Source: JACKII01 sp963807085
GTDB lineage: Bacteria > Pseudomonadota > Alphaproteobacteria > Bin95
Length of the DNA: 64,000 bases
Reading direction: 5' to 3'
Assembly (NCBI GenBank): GCA_963807085.1
Contig: CAWEBB010000012.1
Span: 124,001 to 188,000, forward strand
A program made the translations under genes and the position numbers. Of this stretch, positions 36,357 to 44,152 are shown in pieces. The notes beneath the pieces are model-generated. The model did no database searches. It worked only from the letters and a program-made list of their open reading frames with translations, and was not told the DNA's origin. The first letter of the stretch is position 1. Every line of letters begins with the position of its first letter.

Positions 36357-37499
36357 CTACGGCGCCTCGTTCGAGAACATGATCGAGCCGCTCGCACTGA
36401 ACATGCCGCCGACGCCATGACAGAGGCTGGTCTTGGCGCCCTCCACCTGGGCCGGAGACGTGCCGCGCATCTGGCGGACGCTTTCTTGCAAGGCGTACAT
36501 GCCGTACATGCCGCTGTGCATATAGCTCAACCCGCCGCCGTTGGTGTTCAGGGGCAGCTTGCCGCCGGGCTTGGTGTTGCCTTCCCAGATGAAGTCGCCG
36601 CCTTCGCCGCGGCCGACAAAGCCCAGGTCTTCCAGGCCATAGATCGGCAGATGCGCGAACGCGTCATAGATCATCAGGTGGTCGACGTCCGAATGCTTCA
36701 TGCCGGAGGACTTCCAGACATTCTCGCCCGCGATGCGGAAGGCCTGGGAGGACGTGAAGTCGCTCATCTGGCTGACCATGGTGTGCTCGCCGGCCTCGCC
36801 CGCGCCCATTACATAGACGGGCTTGGTCGGAAAGTCCTTGGCCCGGTCGGAGCGGGTCAGGATCAGCGCGCCGCCGCCATCAGTCACCAGGCAGCACATC
36901 AGCAGCGAAAACGGCCAGGCGATCATGCGGGCGTTCATCACGTCATCAACGGTGATCGGGTCGCGGAAGGTCGCACGCTCGTGCTTGCCCGCCCATTCAC
37001 GCTGCACCACGGCCACGTTCGCCACCTTTTCAATGTCGACGCCATAGGTTTTCAGGTAGCGCATTACCGGAATGGTGAACATGGTCGGCGGGTTGGTCAC
37101 GCCATATGGAATCTGGAACTGGCCGTCGAGCAGCGCCGGATTCATTCCACGCGGTGTCATGCCGACCTGGCTGCGGCCACTCTCGCCGTGCGTGATCAAA
37201 ATGGTATCGGCCATGCCGCTCTCGATCGCGGCCACCGCATGGCGGACATGGATCATGAACGAGCAGCCGCCGACGCTGGTGCCGTCCACATAGCGGGGCT
37301 TGACCCCGAGATAGTGGGCGATCTCGATCGGGTTTTCGCGGGCGGTGGCGATGCCGTCGATGTCCTCTGGCTTCAGGCCGCAATCGGCCATGGCGTTCAG
37401 GGCGGCATCCGCGTGGAGCTGGATGTTGGAGATGTGGGGCAGCTTGCCGAGCTCGGTGCTCTCAGCAGCGCCGACAACGGCGACGGAACCTGGTTTCAT
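36357..37499 (-). CDS. Thiolase / SCP2-type acetyl-CoA acetyltransferase family protein
   Basis: 380 residues. The nucleophile Cys sits in DGTSVGGCSFMIHVRHAVAA, the SCP2-thiolase version of the active site. NTNGGGLSYMHSGMYGMYAL and the C-terminal LCHGVGGMFSASGSIMF are the other thiolase signatures. This branch is usually encoded next to an OB-fold protein, as here (34 bases apart, same strand), and acts in degradation of side chains or branched acyl-CoAs. The physiological substrate is unknown. Confidence 0.88.
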   Translation of the reverse strand: MKPGSVAVVGAAESTELGKLPHISNIQLHADAALNAMADCGLKPEDIDGIATARENPIEIAHYLGVKPRYVDGTSVGGCSFMIHVRHAVAAIESGMADTILITHGESGRSQVGMTPRGMNPALLDGQFQIPYGVTNPPTMFTIPVMRYLKTYGVDIEKVANVAVVQREWAGKHERATFRDPITVDDVMNARMIAWPFSLLMCCLVTDGGGALILTRSDRAKDFPTKPVYVMGAGEAGEHTMVSQMSDFTSSQAFRIAGENVWKSSGMKHSDVDHLMIYDAFAHLPIYGLEDLGFVGRGEGGDFIWEGNTKPGGKLPLNTNGGGLSYMHSGMYGMYALQESVRQMRGTSPAQVEGAKTSLCHGVGGMFSASGSIMFSNEAP

Positions 37500-37532
37500 G
37501 GTTCTTCGTTTCCTTGGTATATCGTGGGCCGC

Positions 37533-37949
37533 TTAGGAAGCCGGCTTGAACAGCGGCAGATTGATGTCGTCGGTCAGCCGCTTGAAGGTCACCTGCAGCG
37601 GCATATCCAACTGCAGCGCCTCCGGCGTTTGGTCGCAATCGACGATGTTGGTCATCAGTTGCACGCCTTCGTCCAGCTTGACGACGGCAATGGCGTAAGG
37701 CGCCTTCATGTCGAAATTCGGATGGTCGCGGTGGCTGATAATATAGGACCAGAGCACGCCCCTGCCGCTGGCCTCAAAGGTCTCGACATTGCGCGAGCCC
37801 GTGTAGGGGCTGAACGGGCGCGGCGGGAAATAGGCCTTTCCGGTGTCCTTGCAGCGCTGCAAGACGATCTTGCCGTCGTTGCAGCCGTCCCAGAAGTGCT
37901 GGGTTTCGGGCGTGGCCTTCGGTACGGGGCGGCCGGGTTTGTCGCTCAT
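37533..37949 (-). CDS. OB-fold (DUF35-type) acyl-CoA-associated protein
   Basis: 138 residues. N-terminal QHFWDGCNDGKIVLQRCKDTGK is where the rubredoxin-like zinc ribbon of DUF35 proteins lies, but only one cysteine of the usual four remains. The OB-fold follows (GVLWSYIISHRDHPNFDMKA, PYAIAVVKLDEGVQLMTNIV). Partners of this kind form complexes with SCP2-type thiolases; the gene order here (OB-fold first, then thiolase) fits. The loss of zinc ligands is common in some subgroups. Confidence 0.85.
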   Translation of the reverse strand: MSDKPGRPVPKATPETQHFWDGCNDGKIVLQRCKDTGKAYFPPRPFSPYTGSRNVETFEASGRGVLWSYIISHRDHPNFDMKAPYAIAVVKLDEGVQLMTNIVDCDQTPEALQLDMPLQVTFKRLTDDINLPLFKPAS

Positions 37950-38043
37950 GCTTTGACGTCTCCTTGAATCTGAGCCTTGAGTGGACGCGAGAAGAGCCCA
38001 CCTTAGGCGACCCGCCTGCGGCGCACAAACCCATAGGCAGTGC

Positions 38044-38072
38044 TTGGCAAAAGAATGGCGAGGCCCTATAAG
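38044..38072 (+). promoter_or_regulatory. Sigma-70-type promoter for rpmF
   Basis: TTGGCA (38044-38049) and TATAAG (38067-38072) are separated by exactly 17 bases. The start of transcription would fall near 38079, about 60 bases before rpmF. Confidence 0.7.
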
Positions 38073-38138
38073 CCTCGTTTCTGACGCGGCCGCAGGGAAT
38101 GCCCTTCGCGGCCGCCCGATATTTCAGGAGTAGCTTCC

Positions 38139-38324
38139 ATGGCGGTTCCCAGGAAGAAAACGACCTCGTCCAAACGCGGGATGCGCCGGGCGCACGATGC
38201 GCTGAAACATGCCAATCTGCGTGAGGACAAGGACTCTGGCGAGTTCCACCGTCCGCACCATATCGACCTGGAGACCGGCATGTACCGGGGCCGCCAGGTG
38301 GTAGAGCCCAAGGACAAATTCTAG
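38139..38324 (+). CDS. rpmF: 50S ribosomal protein L32
   Basis: 61 residues beginning MAVPRKKTTSSKRGMRRAHD, the universal L32 start. The alphaproteobacterial form lacks the zinc cysteines, as here. An AGGAG ribosome site lies nine bases upstream. It stands alone rather than with plsX-fabH. A hairpin follows directly after the stop. Confidence 0.97.
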   Translation: MAVPRKKTTSSKRGMRRAHDALKHANLREDKDSGEFHRPHHIDLETGMYRGRQVVEPKDKF

Positions 38325-38328
38325 GCGT

Positions 38329-38347
38329 TACCGCCTGAACGGGCGGT
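38329..38347 (+). promoter_or_regulatory. Hairpin just after rpmF
   Basis: ACCGCC pairs with GGCGGT around TGAACGG. No T-run follows. It may mark the rpmF mRNA end or modulate read-through into the ferredoxin reductase gene. Confidence 0.4.
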
Positions 38348-38387
38348 GGCCGAAGGGGCGGTGCCTGAAGGGACGGTGCCGGAAGGG
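38343..38387 (+). repeat. Three 15-bp tandem repeats carrying GAAGGG and GTG
   Basis: Units GCGGTGGCCGAAGGG, GCGGTGCCTGAAGGG and ACGGTGCCGGAAGGG run head to tail and stay in frame with the ferredoxin reductase gene. Each GTG after the first, and the proposed start GTG 38391, is preceded three bases away by GAAGGG, a Shine-Dalgarno-like core. If translated they would add the repeat (A/T)VPEG to the protein. Confidence 0.65.
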
Positions 38388-38390
38388 ATT

Positions 38391-39428
38391 GTGGACGTGA
38401 GCGATACGGCCAACGAGACCGATGTGATCATCGTCGGCGCAGGTCCGGTTGGGCTTTTCGCGGTGTTCGAATTGGGCCTGCTCGGCCTGAAGGCGCATCT
38501 TATCGACATTCTGGACCGCCCCGGGGGGCAGTGCGCCGAACTGTATCCGGAAAAGCCGATATACGATATCCCCGGCATCCCGGTCTGCACCGGACAGGAA
38601 CTGAGCGACAAACTGATGGAGCAGATCGCCCCCTTCGATCCCGTGTTCCATCTGCAGGAAATGGCGGAAGAATTGAACAGGCTGGACAATGGCAACTGGC
38701 GGCTCAAAACCGACACGGGCACGGTGCTGGAAGCGCCGGTGCTGGTGATCGCGGCCGGGGGTGGCAGTTTCGTGCCGAAAAAGCCGCGCCTGGACAACCT
38801 GGAAGCCTATGAAGACGTAAGTGTTTTCTATTCGGTCCGGCAGATGGAGCGGTTCCGCGGCAAGCGCGTGCTTGTGGCTGGCGGCGGCGATTCCGCGCTC
38901 GATTGGTTCATTGCTCTAGAGCCGGTCGCGGAGTCGGTTGCGCTCGTGCACCACCGTGATGGCTTCCGCGCCGCGCCGCATTCGGTCGACGCGATGCGCC
39001 AGATCGTGGCCTCCGGGAGGGGCCAGCTGCATATCGCGCAGATGAAGGGCTTGGTCGGCGACCCGCCGCATCTGACCGGCGTCGAGTTGGAGAGCAAGGA
39101 AATCGGCCCCTTCGTGCACGACTGCGACATGCTGCTGCCGTTTTACGGACTGACGATGAAGCTGGGGCCCGTGGCCGAGTTCGGCATCAATCTGGACCAG
39201 AACCTGATCCCGGTGGATACGGAAAAGTTCGAAACCAGCGTGCCCGGCATCTTTGCCGTCGGCGATATCAACACCTATCCCGGCAAGCTGAAATTGATTC
39301 TGTCGGGCTTCCATGAAGCGGCCCTGATGAGCCAGGAAGCCTTTCGGCTGGCGCGGCCCGGCGAACGGTTGCGCTTCCAATACACGACCTCATCCAGCGA
39401 ACTGCAGAAAAAGCTGGGCGTCCGCTAG
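38391..39428 (+). CDS. Ferredoxin-NADP+ reductase, thioredoxin-reductase-like type
   Basis: 345 residues from GTG 38391. FAD motif VGAGPVGLFA, the GGQCAELYPEKPIYDIPG segment typical of YumC-like reductases, NADPH motif VAGGGDSALDW and the C-terminal FAD contact GIFAVGDINTYPGKLKLI are present. The CxxC of thioredoxin reductases is absent, as expected. It passes electrons between NADPH and the ferredoxin encoded 30 bases downstream. The start could also be any of three upstream in-frame GTGs (38346, 38361, 38376). Confidence 0.88.
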   Translation: MDVSDTANETDVIIVGAGPVGLFAVFELGLLGLKAHLIDILDRPGGQCAELYPEKPIYDIPGIPVCTGQELSDKLMEQIAPFDPVFHLQEMAEELNRLDNGNWRLKTDTGTVLEAPVLVIAAGGGSFVPKKPRLDNLEAYEDVSVFYSVRQMERFRGKRVLVAGGGDSALDWFIALEPVAESVALVHHRDGFRAAPHSVDAMRQIVASGRGQLHIAQMKGLVGDPPHLTGVELESKEIGPFVHDCDMLLPFYGLTMKLGPVAEFGINLDQNLIPVDTEKFETSVPGIFAVGDINTYPGKLKLILSGFHEAALMSQEAFRLARPGERLRFQYTTSSSELQKKLGVR

Positions 39429-39458
39429 GCGTCCCGACGACGGAGGAGCATTGCAATC

Positions 39459-39776
39459 ATGAAGATCTTCGTAACCGATGGTCATGGCGTCGAGCACGAG
39501 GTCGAGGCGCAGGACGGTTGGACCGTGATGGAAATCATCCGCGACGCCGGTCTGCCGATCAAGGCGGAGTGCGGCGGTTCGTGCGTGTGTGCGACCTGCC
39601 ATGTGATCGTCGACGATGAATGGTTTGGGAAGGTGTCTGAAAGGACTGAGGAAGAGGTCGACATGCTCGACTTGGCTTTGGAGGTTTACGAAACCTCTCG
39701 CCTTTCCTGCCAGATCGAATTCGACAAGAGCCTTGACGGCTTGAAGATGACCATCGCCGAAGACGCGCTGATGTAG
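39459..39776 (+). CDS. [2Fe-2S] ferredoxin, adrenodoxin type
   Basis: 105 residues. Cluster ligands Cys38, Cys44, Cys47 and Cys84 follow the C-x5-C-x2-C-x36-C pattern (ECGGSCVCATCHVIV and RLSCQIEF). Acidic helix EEEVDMLDLALE is the usual partner-binding surface. Length is normal. It very likely receives electrons from the reductase just upstream and may feed P450s, Rieske oxygenases or Fe-S assembly. Confidence 0.93.
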   Translation: MKIFVTDGHGVEHEVEAQDGWTVMEIIRDAGLPIKAECGGSCVCATCHVIVDDEWFGKVSERTEEEVDMLDLALEVYETSRLSCQIEFDKSLDGLKMTIAEDALM

Positions 39777-39798
39777 CGCAGGTCCGGACGCGAAACGG

Positions 39799-42234
39799 TC
39801 AGTAGAGCCCGCCGATTCTCCGGCGGGCTTTTTCTGCCTCGGATAGTCCTGCGTCGCCTTCGTTGGCCGTGTTCATGGGCGAGTTATAGGTCGGCTCCGT
39901 TCCCGGCCGGTACGCCTGAACCACGACGTTCTGATCGCCTGATGCGGCCAGCGCGCCGGTCTTGGCATTGACCCTGACCAAACGAACTCCTGGGGGCGCG
40001 CGGAAGGGTTGGGTCGGATAGAGTTTCGACGCTTCCTGCATAAAGGCGCCGAAAATGGGTGCCGAGACCAGACCGCCGGCCTCGTTCGGGCCGAGGGTTC
40101 TGGGGGTATCGAAACCGACATAGACGCCGACCGCCAGGTCCGAGGAAAAGCCGACGAACCAGGCGTCGAACGAATCGTTGGTCGTGCCAGTTTTGCCCGC
40201 AAGCGGAACGCCGTCCACGCGCGCGCGGGTGCCGGTGCCGCGTTCGATCACGCCCTGCAGCAGCGTCACGATCTGATAGATTGAAACCGGATCGTCGACC
40301 TGCTCCGTTTCGAGCGGTGGCAGCGGCACATGGTCAAGCGATGCCGAAGCGCCGTTGCACTCGGGGCAGGCCCGTTGATCCTGGCTGAACAGCGTATTGC
40401 CATACCGGTTTTGCACCCGGTCGATGAACGCGGGTGCAATCTTGCGGCCGCCATTCACCAGCATGGCATAGGCCGTGGTGAGCCGAAGCAGCGTCGTCTC
40501 CCCGGCGCCCAGCGCCATTGCCAGCACCGGCTCCATCTTGTTGATCACGCCGAACCGGGCCGCGGTGTCGGCGATCCGGGCCATCCCGACATCGTTGGCG
40601 AGGCGCACGGTCATCAGGTTGCGTGACAGTTCCAGACCGAGCCGCAGCGGGGAGGGGCCGTAAAAACGGCCTGAACTGTAGTTGCCGGGCTTCCAGCCAC
40701 TGCCGAGCACCGTAGTATCCCGCTGCACGAACGGCGCATCCAGTACGGTCGTTGAGGGCGTATAGCCGTTGTTCAGGGCGGTTAAATAGACGAACGGCTT
40801 AAAGGCGGAGCCCGGTTGGCGCACGGCCTGAACGGCGCGGTTGAACTCACTGCGCGCCGCGTTGTAGCCGCCGACCATCGCGAGCACCCGGCCGGTAAAC
40901 GGGTCGATCGCGACGAGTGCGCCCTCCGCCTCGGGCGCTTGCGCCAAGGCGTAGGTGCCGTCCGGATTGGGCCCGCCGTCGGCATCGGTGTCGATCGGGC
41001 GGACGAAAACCACGTCGCCGCGCGCCAGCACGTCGGACGGGCTGTCGGGCTCCTGCACGCTGCGTCTGTTTTCGCTGTAAGCGCCGGCCCACCGCATTCG
41101 GGCGAAAGGGATGGTCCCATTGCGGCCATCGGCGAACAGGATGGTCGCCTCCGTCTGGGTTAGCGCATCGACCATCGCGACTTTGCCCCTGCCGCCGGGG
41201 TCGGGTGACTCGACCGCGGTCAGCGCCTTTTTCCAATCGCCGGACGGATCTATTTTGGCCAGGGGACCGCGATAGCCGTGCCGCTGGTCATAGACCTCCA
41301 GCCCTTCTCGCAGCACGCGCTGCGCTATCGCCTGCAGTCGCGGGTCCATCGTCGTGCGCACCGACAGGCCGTCATTCGTCACCCTGACGTCCGGAAAACG
41401 ATCTTTGACTTCCCGCCGGACCTGCTCCGCGAACCAGGGCGCCGGCTGCTGCCCCGCGGTTTTGAGATTGGGCGCCAGCAGGGGCTCGGTGATGGCGACG
41501 GCTGCTTGCGCGGGGGTGATGACGCGATCCTCCGCCATCCGGCCGATGACCCAGTTCCGGCGGGCGACCGCGGCGTCATGGTGACGGACGGGATGATAAT
41601 TGGTCGGGGCTTTGGGCAAGGCCGCCAGATAGGCGGCCTGTGCGATGGTTAGCTCGTCCAGCGTCTCCCCGAAATAGCGCATCGCCGCCGCCGCGACCCC
41701 ATACGTGCCGGCACCCAAGTAGATCTGGTTGAGATACAGTTCCAGAATCTCGTCTTTGGTCTTCGCCTGCTCGATCCTATAGGCCAGGATCGCTTCCTTG
41801 ATTTTCCGCTCGTAGGTGACTTCGCTCAAGTTGGAGAAATTCTTGGCGACCTGTTGCGTGATGCCCGAGCCGCCGACCAGGCGCTTGTCTTCCACATAGT
41901 TGGAAACGTTCGTGACCGCCGCGCGCGCGAGCGCGAACAGGTCGATGCCGCCGTGCTCATAGAAATTCTGATCTTCGGCAGAAAGAAAGGCCTGCTTGAC
42001 CATCGGCGGGATTTCTCCAATGGGCAGAAATACCCGGTATTCCTCGGCGTATTCCGCCATCAGGTCGCCGTTGGACGCGTGCAGCCGCGTCGTGATTGGT
42101 GGCACATATTCCCGCAACGCCGTGTTGTCGGGCAGGTTCTGGCTATAGTGATAGACGATGCCGACAACTGCCCCGACGCCGATGCCGGCCAAAATCATCG
42201 CCGCCACGATACCGCGTAATAACCATCGTTTCAT
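39799..42234 (-). CDS. mrcA: Penicillin-binding protein 1A (bifunctional peptidoglycan synthase)
   Basis: 811 residues. A single membrane anchor (GIVAAMILAGIGVGAVVGIV) precedes the glycosyltransferase domain with AFLSAEDQNFYEHGGID and GGSGITQQVAKN. An OB-like insert follows and then the transpeptidase with the S-x2-K motif in RQPGSAFKPFVYLTAL and the K-T-G motif in GKTGTTNDSFDAWFVG. It polymerises and cross-links peptidoglycan. It follows amiC on the same strand, a conserved alphaproteobacterial pair. The last codons double as the terminator of the converging ferredoxin gene. Confidence 0.97.
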   Translation of the reverse strand: MKRWLLRGIVAAMILAGIGVGAVVGIVYHYSQNLPDNTALREYVPPITTRLHASNGDLMAEYAEEYRVFLPIGEIPPMVKQAFLSAEDQNFYEHGGIDLFALARAAVTNVSNYVEDKRLVGGSGITQQVAKNFSNLSEVTYERKIKEAILAYRIEQAKTKDEILELYLNQIYLGAGTYGVAAAAMRYFGETLDELTIAQAAYLAALPKAPTNYHPVRHHDAAVARRNWVIGRMAEDRVITPAQAAVAITEPLLAPNLKTAGQQPAPWFAEQVRREVKDRFPDVRVTNDGLSVRTTMDPRLQAIAQRVLREGLEVYDQRHGYRGPLAKIDPSGDWKKALTAVESPDPGGRGKVAMVDALTQTEATILFADGRNGTIPFARMRWAGAYSENRRSVQEPDSPSDVLARGDVVFVRPIDTDADGGPNPDGTYALAQAPEAEGALVAIDPFTGRVLAMVGGYNAARSEFNRAVQAVRQPGSAFKPFVYLTALNNGYTPSTTVLDAPFVQRDTTVLGSGWKPGNYSSGRFYGPSPLRLGLELSRNLMTVRLANDVGMARIADTAARFGVINKMEPVLAMALGAGETTLLRLTTAYAMLVNGGRKIAPAFIDRVQNRYGNTLFSQDQRACPECNGASASLDHVPLPPLETEQVDDPVSIYQIVTLLQGVIERGTGTRARVDGVPLAGKTGTTNDSFDAWFVGFSSDLAVGVYVGFDTPRTLGPNEAGGLVSAPIFGAFMQEASKLYPTQPFRAPPGVRLVRVNAKTGALAASGDQNVVVQAYRPGTEPTYNSPMNTANEGDAGLSEAEKARRRIGGLY
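39806..39835 (+). terminator. Intrinsic terminator for the ferredoxin operon, inside the mrcA coding end
   Basis: AGCCCGCCG (39806-39814) pairs with CGGCGGGCT (39821-39829) and TTTTT follows on the plus strand. The hairpin codes for the R-I-G-G-L-Y tail of mrcA on the other strand. Confidence 0.85.
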
Positions 42235-42361
42235 CGCACGTTCCGAAGTTGCACGTCCTGAAATTCCCGTCTGAAAGTTTCCATCGCACTGCCCATTCCC
42301 ACTCTACCTATTAGGCGGTGCCGGCGGTCGCGTCGACCTTTGCGGCGGGGCGTGACATCTT

Positions 42362-43546
42362 TTACCGCTCTGCCGACTGGAGGGCGAAGTAGCCGTCGAT
42401 TGCCGCCGTGAGCCCCTGGGCAACCTGGGTGAGGTGGATGGCGGAGTTCAGCAATTGCTCCTCATCGGCGTTGGAGAGAAAGCCCAGTTCCACCAGCACC
42501 GCTGGCACATCCGGCGCCTTCAGGACCGCAAAGCCCGCCTGCCGGTGCGCCCGGGACAATATGGGCACGCGCGTTAAGGCCGACTGAACGATGCGGTTCG
42601 CAAATCGCACCGACCGGTTTCGCGTCTCGCGCTGGGCCAAGTCGATCAGCACCGGAATCGCGATCGCCTCTTCGCCGGAAAGGTCCACGCCTGCCAGGAC
42701 GTCGGCCATGTTCTCCCGTTTGGCCAGCGCGGCGGCGGTATGATCCGAAGCAGTTTCCGATAGGCTGTAAACTGAAAGCCCTTGGGCGAGGCCGGAGCCG
42801 GCGGAATCGGCGTGAAGAGAAATGAACAGGTCGGCCTTCGCCTGGCGTGCGATAGCGATTCGTTCGCTCAATTTCAGGAACCGATCGTCGGTCCTGGTCA
42901 GCTTGACATCGTAACGCCCGGTGGTGCGTAAATGTTCCGCCACAATCTTGGCCGCGCGCAAGGTGATGCGCTTTTCCTTGATGCCCGATTTACCGATTGC
43001 ACCCGGATCGACACCCCCGTGACCGGGGTCGAGGACGATCAGCGGCTTATGCCGTTCCGGTGCGGCCGTCGGTGCCGGACGGGGAATCGGCGTGTCCGCG
43101 AACGAGCCAAATCGTTGCGCTCGGTAGTGCGCGGAAGCGCGCCATGACAAGGTTAGCTCGACGGCATTCTGTCGCCGTGTGATGGCTGGTTTGGCGACCG
43201 TCACCGGGCCGGCGAGATCGAAAACGATTCGGTAGGTGCCGGGCCGGAACCAGCCATATCGCACGGATCCCACCTCGCCTATCGTCTCGGCGGCACGTTT
43301 GAAGTACGCGGGAAGGCGGAGCCAATCGACGGGGGGAAGGTCGACGACCAGGCGGTTTGGCTGCGCCAGTGTTTGAATTCGGAATTCCGGTTCGGTGGAA
43401 AACCAAAATGTCAGGCGCGGCCCGTGATCGGTCAATTCCGCAGCCGCATTCAGCAAGACGATCCGCCCCTCTGCTGCCCATGCGCTTTGGCTCGACGCGG
43501 CCAACAGAAAGATCAGCAAAAAGGTTCTGCGAACCTGCGATCGCAT
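42362..43546 (-). CDS. amiC: N-acetylmuramoyl-L-alanine amidase with AMIN domain
   Basis: 394 residues from ATG 43546. A signal peptide (FLLIFLLAASSQSAWA) leads to an AMIN domain (GRIVLLNAAAELTDHGPRLT to TYRIVFDLAGPV), which directs the enzyme to the septum. The zinc amidase follows with IVLDPGHGGVDPGAIG, the second zinc ligand in the KRITLRAAKIVAE region, FISLHADSAG and a C-terminal VLVELGFLSNADEEQLL. It splits daughter-cell peptidoglycan. Gene order rne, amiC, mrcA is conserved in alphaproteobacteria. Confidence 0.95.
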   Translation of the reverse strand: MRSQVRRTFLLIFLLAASSQSAWAAEGRIVLLNAAAELTDHGPRLTFWFSTEPEFRIQTLAQPNRLVVDLPPVDWLRLPAYFKRAAETIGEVGSVRYGWFRPGTYRIVFDLAGPVTVAKPAITRRQNAVELTLSWRASAHYRAQRFGSFADTPIPRPAPTAAPERHKPLIVLDPGHGGVDPGAIGKSGIKEKRITLRAAKIVAEHLRTTGRYDVKLTRTDDRFLKLSERIAIARQAKADLFISLHADSAGSGLAQGLSVYSLSETASDHTAAALAKRENMADVLAGVDLSGEEAIAIPVLIDLAQRETRNRSVRFANRIVQSALTRVPILSRAHRQAGFAVLKAPDVPAVLVELGFLSNADEEQLLNSAIHLTQVAQGLTAAIDGYFALQSAER

Positions 43547-43692
43547 GGGGCAGTGCGACTCCGGCCGTGGCAGGGTGACATGGCAGCTTGCCAGGGCCAA
43601 CGGATAGTGGCACAGGCCGGTCTTGTCTACGCGCGATATGACAGGGTGGCATCGGTAAAGCTGTCCGCGGCATCGCGCTCAAAATAGTTGCA

Positions 43693-43721
43693 TTGTTTAT
43701 TCGTGGCAAAACGTCTATAAA
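43693..43721 (+). promoter_or_regulatory. Probable promoter for rne
   Basis: TTGTTT (43693-43698) and TATAAA (43716-43721) lie 17 bases apart. A start near 43728 would give rne a leader of about 425 bases. The rest of this 600-base gap between amiC and rne has no convincing gene; a plus-strand frame at 43744-44253 overlaps the rne start and has no protein-like pattern. Confidence 0.55.
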
Positions 43722-44152
43722 TAGTTTGCGATAAGCACGCGTTGTGCGGGAACCGAGCGTCAGAGTCAAAGAAGCGCAGCCGGGATGCCGCCATTATGCC
43801 GCCCATATAAGGGTAGAAGGCAGAACCGCACCGCAAACAGACACGCAGACGGAGGTCGCGACGAAAGTGCGCCATTTCAATACGCAGATTGCGCAGGATA
43901 CAGCGTTTGCGTCGGCGCGCCATTTGTTGCGGCCGCAAATGAAACCATACCTTGCCGAACGGCCCAGTCGGAGCGTTCCGATTACCGTGCAAGCGATCAT
44001 TGCGCCTCAGCAGCAAGTCCCGATACCGGACTCAGCGCGGCTGCGAGCGGCTAAGCCGTCTACCGAATTCACTCGGTACGTAATTGACGATTTGACACTC
44101 AGAACGTTGTCCGGCTCGCCAACGGCTGTTCGCCGATTGGAGAACCACCCCT

